Shown here one piece after another: positions 12,787-24,319 of a stretch of DNA of 64,000 nt. The notes under the pieces were generated by a model, which saw only the letters and a program-made list of their open reading frames with translations, was not told where the DNA came from and did not search any database. The position numbers and the translations under genes were made by a program. Every line of letters begins with the position of its first letter. Within the stretch, counting starts at the first letter, position 1. Origin of the DNA: Ricinus communis (Eukaryota; Streptophyta; Magnoliopsida; Malpighiales; Euphorbiaceae); assembly GCF_019578655.1 (NCBI RefSeq), contig NC_063259.1, positions 10,382,489 to 10,446,488 on the forward strand, read 5' to 3'.

Positions 12787-15390
12787 TGTTATTAAAGAAA
12801 TTCAAAAACTAAAGTTATATAAAGCTTGATGATGAGAAGGTTTAAATGGTTATGATTCGAAAGAGGAAAAAATGTTGTGGCCCTAAAAACCTAGAGAGAT
12901 AGCCTGCAAGAAGAGAAAGGAAAAGGGAAAGAAAATACCAAAGACCCTTGGTCCTAAGCTTGAGCTCGCGTGAGTCCAAGGTGACCTCGCGTGGGTTCAC
13001 CATAAACATGTGCAAGTCAACCTAGACACTCCATAGATCACTAGCCTTGCGCACATCCAAGGTAAGCGTGTGCACTTCCAAGGTAAGCTCACACGATTCC
13101 ACCTAGCCCTCGTGCATGGAGAGCATTGACCTAGGAGCAGAGGCCCCTAGCCCTAACCTCGTGCTTGTTCACGATGAGCCTGCATGAGTCCGGACTAAGC
13201 TTGTACGAGGATAGAGCGAGGACCCGCTCTGACCTCACATGCACTCAGTCTAGGCAAAATTAATCTCTAGGGTGACATGTCGATCATTCATTAGATGGGA
13301 TTTTATGCGGGATTTTTCCCTCCGATCAGGGTTTAGTAGTTGTTAACCGCTACTATAAATAATTGACTTTGTCCAATGAGCAAGGGGTTGGAAAATCAAT
13401 CATTATGAGATTTTTTTTAAAAGTCATTTATTAAGGAAAAACAAAAAAGAGCTTTTAGGATGTTTCTTTCTAGGTTTTAAAACTAGGGAAGAATCCTTTT
13501 CTTTTTCGTTCCTCTATAAACAACCGATTGGTTATTTTTAATTATGTTGCAAAAGGTAAACGCTTGAGGGCTTAAATCTACTCTTATTTTTGTTTTCCTC
13601 ATATTTTCTTTGCATTTATTGTGATTGTCATTTTCTTTTATTTTTGTTTACTTTTCCGCCCTCTGTTCACTTATATTTCTATTCATTCATTATTTTTTCT
13701 TCTAATTCATGTTTATTCTCTACCCATTTCCACATTACTATTTTTAATTTCTTTTCTAGGCTTATTGACCTTGTGCGAGTGGACCTTGTACCCGCATGAG
13801 ATCAACTCATATCCCTTAGATTTACATCATTTTGAGCTTATGTATGTTGTGTTTTAATTAGAATGGTGTCATATTAAAGCCACTAGACCTGTACTACTAA
13901 GCACGAGTGAGCTCAGGGAGCCTGAGGCTTAAAGCAACATCATTCTTGTGTTTAAAATGTCGCATTTGGTATGTTCCAAGCCCTAGACCTCTAAGCTAGT
14001 GTGAGGTCACCCTCAACTCGCGTAGGTCTAGGAGCTACATGAACCTAAATGATTGTTTCTAGGCAAAAACAACACCATTTCTTCAATTACTTCGGGTTAA
14101 GGATTGACCTTGCGTGAGTTGGCCCTATACTCATGCAAGCTCAGTCTCTTTATTCTAGAATAAAGGGTTAGCATCTCAAATGATGCCGTGAGCCTCTTGT
14201 GTCTCGAGGGGATTAGCCTCGCGCGAGTTCACCCTGTACATGCACGAGGTCAACCTCTATGATGAATAATAAAAATGTTTTATGTATTTGTAAATTCTAT
14301 TTAGTTCCTTGCCTTATTTTAATTCCGGCCCTTTTAATTTTGTTATATTGTAAATTTTATTTCGCCTTTGCATATTTTAGTTCATCATATGCCTCTTATT
14401 ATTTGTTTTATATTTAATCACTAATTTGAGGTGCAGAGTAGTGGGTTCCCAAAATCTAACCCCCGAGGAGGATCGATTATTTATTATTTATTTGTTAATT
14501 TCTATTAAGGTCACTAGGGCCATTTGCATGCGTAGGCTCCCTATTAATCCTCAGTTTCCTTAACCCTTTTTAGTTTTCTATGCTCCTCACCCTTTTCTAT
14601 GTATGTCTAAATCATGCTTCGGATATCACCTCACATGCAAATAATAGATGAAATTGGACTTAACAATTGTCTTGATCACCTCATATGTAAAGATAATAAA
14701 ATTAAGGCTTACCAAAGTAAGCTCTCGCGTCTTACATGTGTTCACCTTAAATGCTAAGGCTAAGATAAAACCAATAGCTAGATTAAGGTTAATAAAAAAT
14801 GTGAATGATGTGAACACCATTGCATGCAAGATAAAACTTAAGGCACCAAAGTGTTTCTCGATTAGGACTAGCAAAGGTACCAATATACCTTCCATCTAAG
14901 GCTAGTTAAGGTACCAAAGTACCTTCACCTAGGCCAATCTTTCAATTGCTCACCTCACATGCTAAAGAAGATAAAAAAAGGTTGATGTGTAAAAAAGAGT
15001 ATAGGGTAAAAATTAGTTAAGACAATGTTATTAGGATAGGCAAAGGCTCATCTACTTTAGTGGAGGCTAGGCTTTACCGCCTAGGCAGATAGGGGTGCTT
15101 TAGTAAACCTTCCCTAACTATACCTAACTTTCCAAATCTAGAATCTTTGATTTTCTAGATAGGGGAACTTAGACTCCTCGCAAGGGGTACAAAGCCATCA
15201 TCCTCACTCTTGAAACATGTCTCAATCTCATCGAGTGGCGACTTCTCCGATTGGTTTGAAAGCCTTTTGTAATCCCTTAGGACCCTCAACTGAACAGCTC
15301 ATTTCGAAACAAGCCTATATGAAGAACAATACCTGGACATAGAGACAAGGTTGCTCAACACTTGGGGTGAGAACCTAAAAAACGTGCTCA
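12787..15390 (+). repeat. Left Tat LTR (5' LTR of copy A)
   Basis: It begins TGTTATTAAAG and ends GTGCTCA, three bases before the primer site. It aligns to 30595-33088, for example the pairs GGCAAAGGCTCATCTACTTT at 15043 and 32775, with heavy divergence and indels, so the two are old or from different insertions. It contains several copies of a CCTCG...CGAGG dyad motif and many open but unrelated frames. Confidence 0.75.
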
Positions 15391-15393
15391 TAG

Positions 15394-15412
15394 TGACAAC
15401 TCCACTAGGGAC
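15394..15412 (+). other. Tat primer-binding site (tRNA-Arg type)
   Basis: The sequence TGACAACTCCACTAGGGAC follows the LTR end after three bases. It matches the complement of the 3' end of plant tRNA-Arg (TGGCGACTCCACTGGGGA) except at three positions, all G-to-A changes. Tat/Ogre elements are known to use tRNA-Arg. Confidence 0.7.
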
Positions 15413-16590
15413 TCGAGAAGTTAACTTCAAGGGGTGGATGAGTTTTTTTCCTTTCCTAGCATTATTGACTTACCCCTAAATTGCATTGCATTAGATTTAG
15501 GGAAGGCCCTATATTCCTGGTGGCTTTAGTGTAAGTGATATCCATGTTCCACTCGAATAGGAGATGACTTACATTAATGATGAACACCACCATTGGCCTG
15601 TACTGAAGACAACATAAACTTATTTTATTGAGTAGCGCCAACATAATTCTCGCTAATTGAAAAGAGGGGTAAGTTACTCCGAAGCATAGAAAGGGTACTC
15701 ATTGCCAAAGGAAACTCTGCCTTACTACCTCAACCAAAGCTCCTATAATAAACCCTAGTTCCTTCTGTTAGAATTTATAATATTGTATGCTTACGTAATA
15801 GTTGAAGTACTAGTAAAAGACCTTAAGAATAGCTAAGATACCCACCCCTTGATCGAGAATCTCTAGTTTCAACGTGGGCTTGCCATGCACATGTATGGTT
15901 TGGAGAAGCTTACTTGTATTATAGTTTAGGTGCTTTAGTCATTTTGGTTTCATTGCTTGTTGCTTTGTCTGCTTTAATAATACCACTTACCTTAGTGAGT
16001 TTTACAAGCCTACTAGACTAGAAGCTTCTTAAGCTCCCCTAAATCGACACTTTCGATGGGTAAACCTGAGGAGACTTATTATAAAGTAGGTGAGTACGCG
16101 GCTAATCCCTCGATTTCCTCCCAAATATTTTAAATCTCCCAATACATGATGATGAAAGTATTTCAAAATAACTAACCCTCTCCCTAATAATTAACGTGGA
16201 GTTCCCTTGACTCCCCCTTCAATATTGGAGGACCGGATAAGTTATTTTCTTAGAAGGCCACGATCATGTGTCAAAAGAAAGAGAGCGAACGAGGAGACCC
16301 CCTAATGGTAGCCACATCGAAACCTAAAAACCTAGGAGAGAATGAGACTGAGCCATGGACGATGAAAGAAAGTGAGTGTTATATGAAAGCCTGAAAATCT
16401 TTGCTTTGTGTTCACATGCTAATTTGTGGTTATTATAAATGTCATTAACTCTTCATGTTTTAACTTGACACACATTGCACAAACAAGCATACATGCATTC
16501 ACATTCGCATGCATAACAGACGTTTAAGCCTTTTATTTACAACCATTTATCTTCTTGATGCCAATATATGCATATAGATTTTGAAACCTA
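15413..16590 (+). other. Tat leader region, copy A
   Basis: No gene is seen. This is untranslated leader between the primer site and the first ORF remnant. The segment around 15850-16090 (GAGAATCTCTAGTTT and ATGGGTAAACCTGAG) recurs at 24450-24520 at the start of copy B, which is how the second internal copy was recognised. Confidence 0.6.
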
Positions 16591-16591
16591 G

Positions 16592-17109
16592 ATGGAGATC
16601 ACGAGCCTTAAGGAAGAGATCAACGTCCTCAAGTCGTAAGTCAAGGCCTTATTCCGGATGATCAGGCACATGTTAGATGAGCTCAATGATCACCATCACC
16701 CTTGAGAAGAAACATAAGGAGGCTGTTGCTATTGCCACCAAGACTTTGGAGGAGAAGGCCATGACGAAAAGGCAAAAGACCCAACTGAGAGAAGGGTCCT
16801 AGCCCAGGACTAAGCCTAGTGCTTAGAGTAAAAGGAAGAAAAAGTATGCATGACCCTCCATGTTCTATCCCATCATCCTTATGGACCTCCAAGACCGATG
16901 ATTCCTGCTCACTAGACCTGCTCCGACTAGGAGGGTGCTCATATGTAGCAACTGCGAGGTCACGGAGTACTGTATGTATCATTAAACTTTTAGGCATGCA
17001 ACCGATGACTGCATCTGCCTTTAGGAAGGATATCCAGTCCCTCTTGGATGAGAAGCTAATCACCAAAGACTCTATCTTCGAGAAGGAGGCTTCAGAGTAC
17101 TTTGATTAA
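16592..17109 (+). pseudogene. Leader ORF remnant of Tat copy A
   Basis: An ATG at 16592 opens a short frame, MEITSLKEEINVLKS, with leucine and isoleucine spacing suggesting a coiled coil. It stops after 15 codons and resumes with more stops. A frame at 16819-17109 ends in a charged stretch (KDIQSLLDEKLITKDSIFEKEASEYFD-like). Ogre-type elements carry an ORF before gag, and this may be its remnant. I do not recognise a domain. Its position between leader and gag is the main argument. Confidence 0.35.
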
Positions 17110-17394
17110 GCGGCCCCGATGGTTGCTCCTTTTGTAATCGTTCTATCAGCATTAGGCTTCAATGATTTTGTAATAGAGAATGTTGTAGTCTTTTGGTTAT
17201 GGATGTTGATAGTAATGCAAACATTTATCTACTAACAAATAATATCTTTTTGTCTATTATCCTAGCAATCGTTAGGTACAGAAAATAGCATACATGCATT
17301 CGAGTTTCTACATACACGAATTTCTAACCCTTTGTGTAAATACTGTCGTTCTACCATTACTTGGGTTACGAGAGGATGCATACTAGTTAAAGAA

Positions 17395-18734
17395 ATGGTT
17401 GAAATTCAAGAACAACAATTAGACGTACAAGCGCTGCAAGAAGAGGTAACCACTATGAGGAGTAAGGTGTAGGACCTAATGGAAACGATTAAGCAACAAA
17501 CATAGTTGTTGAAGCTCTTGCTGCCTATACTAAATTCAGCAAACATTGCAAGTAGTAGGACAGTACTAAGGAATGACACTAGTACACCAACGCTACCAGC
17601 ACCTCCCGTTACTTTGGATTTTGTTGCCTTAGTGGTAAACTAAGAGAAGCGATATGTAAATAATTCATATGAATTTATAGATGGCAATGATGAGATCCCA
17701 CCTACAAGACCAGCTAATTCAGCACCAAGTCTAGTATAGGCATTGGTAGACATCAAGTTCAAGGGAAGGCAAGATAGAGAAGATGCTGAAGTTAAAGGAA
17801 AGGGAAACGATTGAAGACATAGATGACCCAATGGCTGTGACCTCAAAAGGGAAGGCAAATTTGCTAGACCTATAGAAGTTTGAAAAGACGGGGGACCTCC
17901 ATGCCTTTCTAAACTACTACAAGGTAGGGATGTCCACATGCTTCAACTTGACCAAATAGTAGATAGTCAAGTACTTCAGGTTGTATCTAACTAAGGCCGT
18001 TGCTAACCGGTATTGGCAGTTCTAAGAGAATGTAATAGATGACTGGAAGGATATGGTAGCCAAGTTTGTCGGACAATATGAGGACAATACTGAGATAGAA
18101 GTCAGTAATTAGGATATAGAGTAAGACATCCAACAACTATAGAATAAGACAACCTCCGATTTCATCCATATAGAATAAGACAACCTCCGATTTCATCCTT
18201 CTATTTAGGACAAAGGTGGCAAAGATGATAACCAAACTGACTGAGAAAGATCGGGTTCAATTTGCAATTATTATGAGAGTTTAGCTACTTATCCAATCAA
18301 GAATTTCATTAACTTATGAGAATGCGTGAAAATGTACAAGAGGCTGAGATGAAGAAGATTGCCTATAGGAGAAACAATGGGAATGCTTTGAGTTCTAAAA
18401 AGGTAAGTGTGTCGTTAGTCAGGTAAAATGCTCCAGCACGTGCAGGCTCTCCAAGCTCCGAGTGCCTCTATCCTAGGTCAGGGTAAAACTGCAAGAGCAT
18501 AAGTTATTAAAGTCGTCGCTCATCAGACCTAGGACAGTACAATTGGGAGAAGATTCAAGGTCTTATTATCAGTATCATAAGATGAATGGCCACAAGATAA
18601 ATAGTTGCAAGAGCCTCCATTATAAAATTCAGAAATTAATATATGATGGTAAGATCATGGACCTAGAAATGGGAAGGCGTGCTAACCCACTGCCTAATTA
18701 TCCACCACCTTATCCAACTTTACTAAGAAGGTAG
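17395..18734 (+). pseudogene. Tat gag pseudogene, copy A
   Basis: The start chosen is the ATG at 17395 (MVEIQEQQLDVQAL), which precedes a coiled-coil-like segment shared with copy B (DLMETIKQQ here, DLMETVKQQ there). The capsid-like region at about 17880-18250 includes DLHAFLNYYKVGMSTC, DDWKDMVAKFVGQYEDN and RTKVAKMITKLTEKDR. A zinc-knuckle-like end lies at 18543-18734 (YYQYHKMNGHKINSC then KIQKLIYDGKI), where the first Cys of the family is Tyr. At least eight in-frame stops, mostly TAG, and a 31-bp tandem duplication at 18138-18199 destroy the frame. Confidence 0.75.
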
Positions 18735-18791
18735 TCAAGGGTAGGTCTATAGCTAAGTTTCTAGATAGAAAACGATCGAAGGAGACGACAC

Positions 18792-19306
18792 TTGGAATTT
18801 TCTGATGAGAATCTAAGGGCAATCGAGATCCAGGAATGGAAGTTCTACTTCAATGGAGCCATAAACACAAGAGGTGCAAGCTTAAAAGTAGTTCTGATCA
18901 TGCTAGAAGGGGAGATGCTGCCAATGGCCAAGAGATTGGACTTTAAAGTGAGTAATAACATGGTGGAGTATGAAACATGTTTATTTGGATTAAAAGCGGT
19001 TGTGGTAGCAGGAGCTAAGCATTTGACAGTCTACAGGGATTCCATGCTGGTAATCCAACAAGCCCTCGAGGAATGGGAGGTAAAAGAAGAGAGGTTGAAG
19101 CATATGTCAACTATCTCAGAACTTTAGTGTGGGACTTCTCCAAGTGTTCCTTTATACACTTGCCTCGAGACGAGAATCAGCTGGCAGATGCACTAGCCAC
19201 TTTGTCGTCTATGTGGGTTAATCCCTCACAGCTTTCAATGAAGCCTTTGGTGATCGTGAAATCAGGTGCGCCTTGTTATCAAGGGGATCGTATAATGCAA
19301 GTTTAG
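18792..19306 (+). pseudogene. Tat RNase H domain (pol remnant, copy A)
   Basis: The frame at 18792-19127 encodes the RNase H that precedes integrase in Tat pol: WKFYFNGAINTRG, NNMVEYETCLFGLKA and VYRDSMLVIQQ. In the family the first motif is FDGA, so the catalytic Asp is Asn here; the Glu in VEYE and the Asp in RDS remain. A frameshift near 19095 moves the rest to another frame (FIHLPRDENQLADALATL, up to 19306). Protease, reverse transcriptase and the first RNase H are missing: only about 57 bases separate it from the gag zinc-knuckle frame. The product would be inactive. Confidence 0.8.
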
Positions 19307-20568
19307 ATGGGACTATAAGAAAAGCCATGGTTTTACGATTTGAAGAAGTTTATAGAAAGTAGGAAGTATCCAAAAGAAGTGACAACCAAGGAAAGGTACA
19401 CGTTGTGGATTCAAGCCAGAAACTATATCAGCCACGAGGCAGTCCTGTCTAGGAGAATGGTGTCGAGTGTGTAGCTCTGATGTGTGACTAAAGAAGAAGC
19501 TTAAGTAGTGATGAAGGAAATACACAAAGGGATATGCGGACCTCAAATGAGCAACATAGTGCTAACTAAGAAAATCATGTGATAAGGTTATTACTTGTTA
19601 ACAATGGAGAAGCATTGCATAGTGCTAGTGAGGAAATGTTGAGAAAACTAGCTATACAGTAACCTGAGTCACATGCCTCCAATCGAGCTGCACAACTTGA
19701 CATCTTCTTGGCCTTTTGCATCTTGGGGAATTAACATTATTGAAGAAATAAAGCCTCCCTCGAATGGTCACAGGTTCATAGTCGTAGCAATCAACTACTT
19801 CTCGAAATGGATCGAAGCGAGTCATTGACCACCATGGGGGCAAAGCAGATGCCCAGATTCATAAAAAGGAACCTGATTTGCAGATACAGGGTCCCACATC
19901 ATGCCATGACGGATAATGGGATACAATTCATGGGTGAGATAGTAGACCTACTAGCAGAGTATAAGATTGTGCATCATAGGTCTTCTCAATATAGACCTTA
20001 GGCAAATGGAGTGGTAGAAGCAACCAACAAGAATCTGAAGAAAATACTTTCAAAAATGGTATGGAATCACAAGTATTGGTCATTTCGATTACCCTTTGCA
20101 CTTTAGGGATATCAGACAACTGAGCAAACATCGATTGAGCAAATGTCATACTCTATGGTTTACAGGACTTTAGCAATTTTGCCAGTTGAATTAGAGTTGA
20201 AGTCTTTGAGAGTTGTATTGGAGGCTGAAATACTAGAGTACCAGTGGGTTGAGCAAAAGTACCAGCAATTGGCTTTGGCTGAGGAGAAAAGGATGAAGGC
20301 CCTATACCACATGTAGTAATTTTAGACAAGGATAGCCAGGGCATTCAACAAGAAAGTAAAGCCAGGAAAGATCAGAGTTAGTGATCTAGTATTGAAGCAT
20401 ACAAAACCTACTGCATTCGATCCGAGAGGGAAGTTCGGGCCAAACTAGGAAGGCCCGTACTTGGTAAAGAAGATTCTGCCCAAAGGTGCTACTAAGATCT
20501 CAAACCTGAAAGGGAATGAGTTTACTAAGCCATTAAACATAGATCATCTTAAGAAAAACCATATATAA
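19307..20568 (+). pseudogene. Tat integrase pseudogene, copy A
   Basis: The catalytic core is recognisable: WPFASWGINIIEEIKPPSNG at about 19705, where the family has GID (first catalytic Asp changed to Asn), then HHAMTDNGIQFMGEIVDLL at 19900 with the second Asp, and ANGVVEATNKNLKKIL at 20003 with the Glu. The region ends with FGPN-EGPYLVKKILPKGA and NIDHLKKNHI followed by TAA at 20566-20568. In-frame TAG or TAA codons occur in at least eight places, and the zinc-binding N-terminus is badly eroded. It follows RNase H directly, as in Tat pol. Confidence 0.8.
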
Positions 20569-21429
20569 AAATAATAAAGAATAATAAAAAAAATAGCATT
20601 CTGAACGAAAAACTTGAAAAGGTTGGTCAGGCAAAAGTTAAGGCAAAAGAGAGAAAATATTCAGCTAGAAAATCTGAAAAGACTGGCTTATGACAAGAGT
20701 TATGTCGTGAGAAATCAAAATGTACTCATCTGAGCTTTTATTAAATGAATAAATTGTTTAGAATTATTATCAAACATATGTATGTCTATTTACCATCTTA
20801 TGCACTAACTGAAAGCAAAATAAAGCTAAAAGTTGTAAGCAAAATAAATGAGATCTGAAAAGAAGCATAATTTTTATTTCTATTTGCATTTGCAGCTTTA
20901 GATAGAGCAGCTAGTTCTAGAGTCCTCTTAAATTAGGTAAAGCCTGGGGAAGTCGATATTTAAAGCTTCTTCCATAGCCAAATTTGCAAAAAGGCAAAAA
21001 AAAAAAAAAGAAGCAAAAAGAAGGAAAAAGGAAAAAAATGCTAAGTTGAAAACCCGAAAGGGTGGCTTACGCAAAATAGAGTCTGCTAAGTTGAAAACCT
21101 GAACGGGTGGCTTAGGCAAAAGTTAAGACAAGAGCCTGCTAAGTTGAAAATCTAAAAGGATGGCTTAGGTAAAAGTTAAGGCAAGAAAAATAAAAGAAAA
21201 GAGATTCGGCTGTATGGCCTCCCAATGTGATTTCTAACCTATTTTGGTAGTGTTTCAAGTGTTATTTTGGCTCACGCAAGCTCATATAAATGCAGAAATA
21301 AAAAGAAATGAGCAAAATGGGGGCAGTTTAAAAGCCACATTTTATAAATCTTCAAAAATAAAAGTCTACACAAGGTTTCAAGTTTTACAAACATATAGAA
21401 GAAAAGTACAAGTAAGGAAAATCAAAAGT
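20569..21429 (+). repeat. Tat 3' region with hairpin repeats, copy A
   Basis: Five copies of a GCTAAGTTGAAAACCCG..GGGTGGCTTAGGC-type unit lie at about 20605, 20665, 21045, 21091 and 21144. Each has a short stem closed by GAAA, GAAC or AAAA: 20611-20624, 20671-20684, 21052-21063, 21097-21108 and 21150-21161. Stem bases differ between copies but mostly still pair. The same unit recurs in copy B at 28811-29175. The stretch also includes an A-rich run at 20999-21012. Confidence 0.7.
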
Positions 21430-23841
21430 CGAAATTCCCTCTCGAACTATCCATCTCGTCATCTGATTCAACATCCTTCCCTTGGGTCTGTAAGGCCGAT
21501 AACTGAAGGGTCCGTATATCAATCCGATGTTATTGAGTATCAAGTTGAAGCTGCCGGTTGTCTAGCTACCACTGCAGTCCTTCGTGGTCCCTCTATCGAA
21601 AACCTAAAAGGAGAATTAGTTAGCACATTTCATGCATACATGCATATATTTGCATTTCATAATTCATAATTTTTTTTGGTTCATACTCGGCAAGGACGAA
21701 GAACTGTCTCCTTACAGCCTTGACTAGTTGATGTATGTGCTTGAACTGATACCTCTAAACCCATATTTGTATATATGTCACCAACCTTTCAGGAAAACCA
21801 AGAGGTGAAAAATGCAGAAGAAAAGAATAAGCTCACATAGGTGCAAGTACTCGAATGAACTCTGAAGGAAAATACTGATCCATGGCGAAACAGTGCTCTA
21901 TCACATCGGGTGGGCTTTAGTATGAGACCATCGGATCAAGGGGAGAACGAGACAATCCCCGGGACCATGTCAGACACCACTGTAGGAGGAGCCTCGGAGG
22001 TTATACTAGTAGATGAGCCTGCAACATAAGAAGGCTTGGACCGTTGAGGAGACCATTCTTTTTTCAGCTCACGAGCAACAGAAGGCTACCAGACAAGCTG
22101 TAAATAGATGAATAGAAAAGCAATACACAATAAGAAAAGAGAGAACCCTAAGTGAATATGAAAAAATACATAGACAATGGCATCATCGCCAAGAGGTAAA
22201 GTCCCCAGCAACTGAGGGATTAACAAGGTCTAATTCATTAGTCGCAATGGAATTTTGAGGTCTTCGAGCTCGTCATACCCATTCAGGCACTCCGCTAGCT
22301 CCTCTTTGAAAAGATCCACTGTCCAGAATATGGAAAGTGGAGGAGATAAAGGGACTCGACACCTGCTGAGACCTTGCTCCCAGTTGTAAATTCTCTCACT
22401 AAGATACCAAGCCCGACAAGCAAGTCCTGCCAGTAGTACCCTCGAGGTCAGCCACGGGCAGCATAGAAGGCTCCCATTGGTTGTGCTCCCCCAGCTAATC
22501 ACTCTAGATCTACGAGCCAGAAAAATTAAGTAATAATATAAATAAAGCATGAATATAACTAATAAAATTTATTTACCATGTCCATCAGGCTGTTGTCCTA
22601 TGACCACTTTAGCACGACAGTCCTAATCGAGCCCCAACGGCTTAGGCGAGGAAAATCCGTAAGGTGCAAATGGGTTGTAAGCCCACCAGAAGGCCGATCT
22701 CCAAGGTCGAACCCTACAGAACAAAGTGTCAGCATGCACGATATCAATATAAAAGAAAGGAACTTAAGAAAAGAAGTTAGAGCAACTTACATGGATTTTG
22801 TGCCAAAAGCCGCAAATCCTCTTACTATCGCGGATAGTGACGTCCATTTGATGATAAAGATATGTGAGAGCCACAGACCCCTAGTCGTAAGAAGAGACCT
22901 GGTCTAGGTCCTGTAGAAGAGCTAGATAAGGAAAGTTCAATGAGTTCCCTGAGTCGCAGAACAGGGTCATACCAAGGAGGTACACTAGAAAAGCTAGGGC
23001 CATCTGGTCAACTTCTCGCGTTCTTGAATGTCGGTAAGAACTCAAGTAATTCAATGATGAAGCCTCCCGAGCATCGGAACACTGATAGTGGATCATATCA
23101 TCGAAGGGCACAAGCGTGCTAGAGAAATCAAAGCCAGTAATAGTAGAAAATGAAAGGGGAGAAAGAGTCGGCTCACCAATTAGAGTCTGGAAAGTGTGTG
23201 GCGTATTCGATACACCTCTCAACCAAAGCATAGACTTAGGCATGATCGACCCTTCGAGTAACTGAGGGAAGTGCGGTCATAAACCGACAAAAGCCGATGT
23301 CCCAAATCTTGGCCTAAACTGAGCTAGGTAGCTCATCAAACCACTCACGTGCACCGTAGAAATTCTTGGCGAACTAGATCGACACCACATCACTCTAAAA
23401 AGTAAAAAACAGGTATTTAAATGTCACAAGCATACAAAAGGACTTCAAAGAGGTAAGTAGATGTCTATCTGGCATTATTTTCACAAGAAACTCTAAAAAA
23501 CCTTCGTTTAGCCTGTGCACAACCAATTTGCATTGTGTAGTGCTGATCGGCTCTACAGGCTAGGGTTTCCAAGATTTTTCTTAATCTTTTGCAATATTTC
23601 ATGTATTTTGAGTAAATAACATTGCACACCAAGTTTCTAAGTTGTAGAAAAAAAAAGTTGAAGCTAAGAAATTACCTCTCGAACGACTCAAAAAGCCCGA
23701 TATATGCTCAACTTTGCTAGAAGAGGAACCTCCTCTCCTCTCACAAGCCCAAGGTTGTTTTGGCAGAAAATTGAGGGCAGAAAACTCCTAATTTGGTGCT
23801 ACTGGGTTGCGTCCAGCGAGTCTAGAAGAACAACTTGCCAT
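21430..23841 (-). pseudogene. Antisense plant mobile domain (PMD) gene inside Tat
   Basis: The minus strand encodes a diverged plant mobile domain protein (aminotransferase-like PMD, MAIN-like relatives). The proposed start is the ATG at 23841 (MASCSSRLAGRNPVAPN, then a stop). Recognisable segments follow: FAKNFYGAREWFDELPSS at about 23370, GEPTLSPLSFSTITGFDF near 23180, TREVDQMALAFLVYLLGMTL near 23010, and ALLQDLDQVSSYD-stop-GSVALTYLYHQMD near 22900, where family members have Trp at the stop. A GTAAGT after KIH near 22793 suggests an intron. A further block at 22578-22730 and the frame at 22230-22550 (RAWYLSERIYNWEQ) continue it. An acidic end (SDDEMDSSRG) at about 21440 may be the C-terminus. 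The gene opposes gag and pol. Antisense ORFs of this kind are known in Tat elements. It is broken by several stops. Confidence 0.7.
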
Positions 23842-23965
23842 TTAGAGACTGATTTTGCAAAAATCGATTAAGAATTGAGTGAGAAATCAAAGAAAGAGTA
23901 GAAAGAGCTTTAAAGAGAGAACTAAGGAAATAGGTAAGGTGAAGAAAAAAGAGTGGATATAAGCT

Positions 23966-23974
23966 TATATATAT
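23966..23974 (-). promoter_or_regulatory. TATA box of the antisense PMD gene
   Basis: The minus strand reads ACATATATATAAGC about 125 bp upstream of the proposed ATG at 23841. A pyrimidine-rich leader with TTTCTTCACC and CTCTCTTTAAAGC lies between. Spacing and composition fit a plant polymerase II promoter facing leftward, separate from the LTR promoter. Confidence 0.5.
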
Positions 23975-24319
23975 GTCTTAAAGGGGAAAATTCTCATTTA
24001 GTTCCCTGACCTATCAAAATCTAGTTTTAGTCCAAAAGTTGGTACAAGAAAACACATAGAAGCCCGGTTAGCACCCCGAAGGGAAATTTCTAGGGAAAAT
24101 TACAAGTTTGGTCTCTGATCTAAAAAATTATGCTTTAGTCCCTCGAAGGGCCAAATGCCAATATAGCTTTCAGAAAGCATCAGAACAACTCAAATTACAC
24201 CCCAAGGCGGGAAATTTCAGCCTAAGTACCCAAAAATGAAAATTTACCAAATTGATCCGAAGTGGAAAATTGTTTCCTAAAATGGAAAATAGCTAGAGGA
24301 AGTCTCTGTAATCACCAAT

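Noticed and set aside
14626..14899. Open frames of 83-89 codons on both strands
   Set aside because: They are mutually antisense, lie inside a Tat LTR, and the related LTR at 30595-33088 does not keep them.
16683..17066. 127-codon minus-strand frame
   Set aside because: It is antisense to the Tat leader ORF remnant and has no domain or promoter; it is probably a chance frame.
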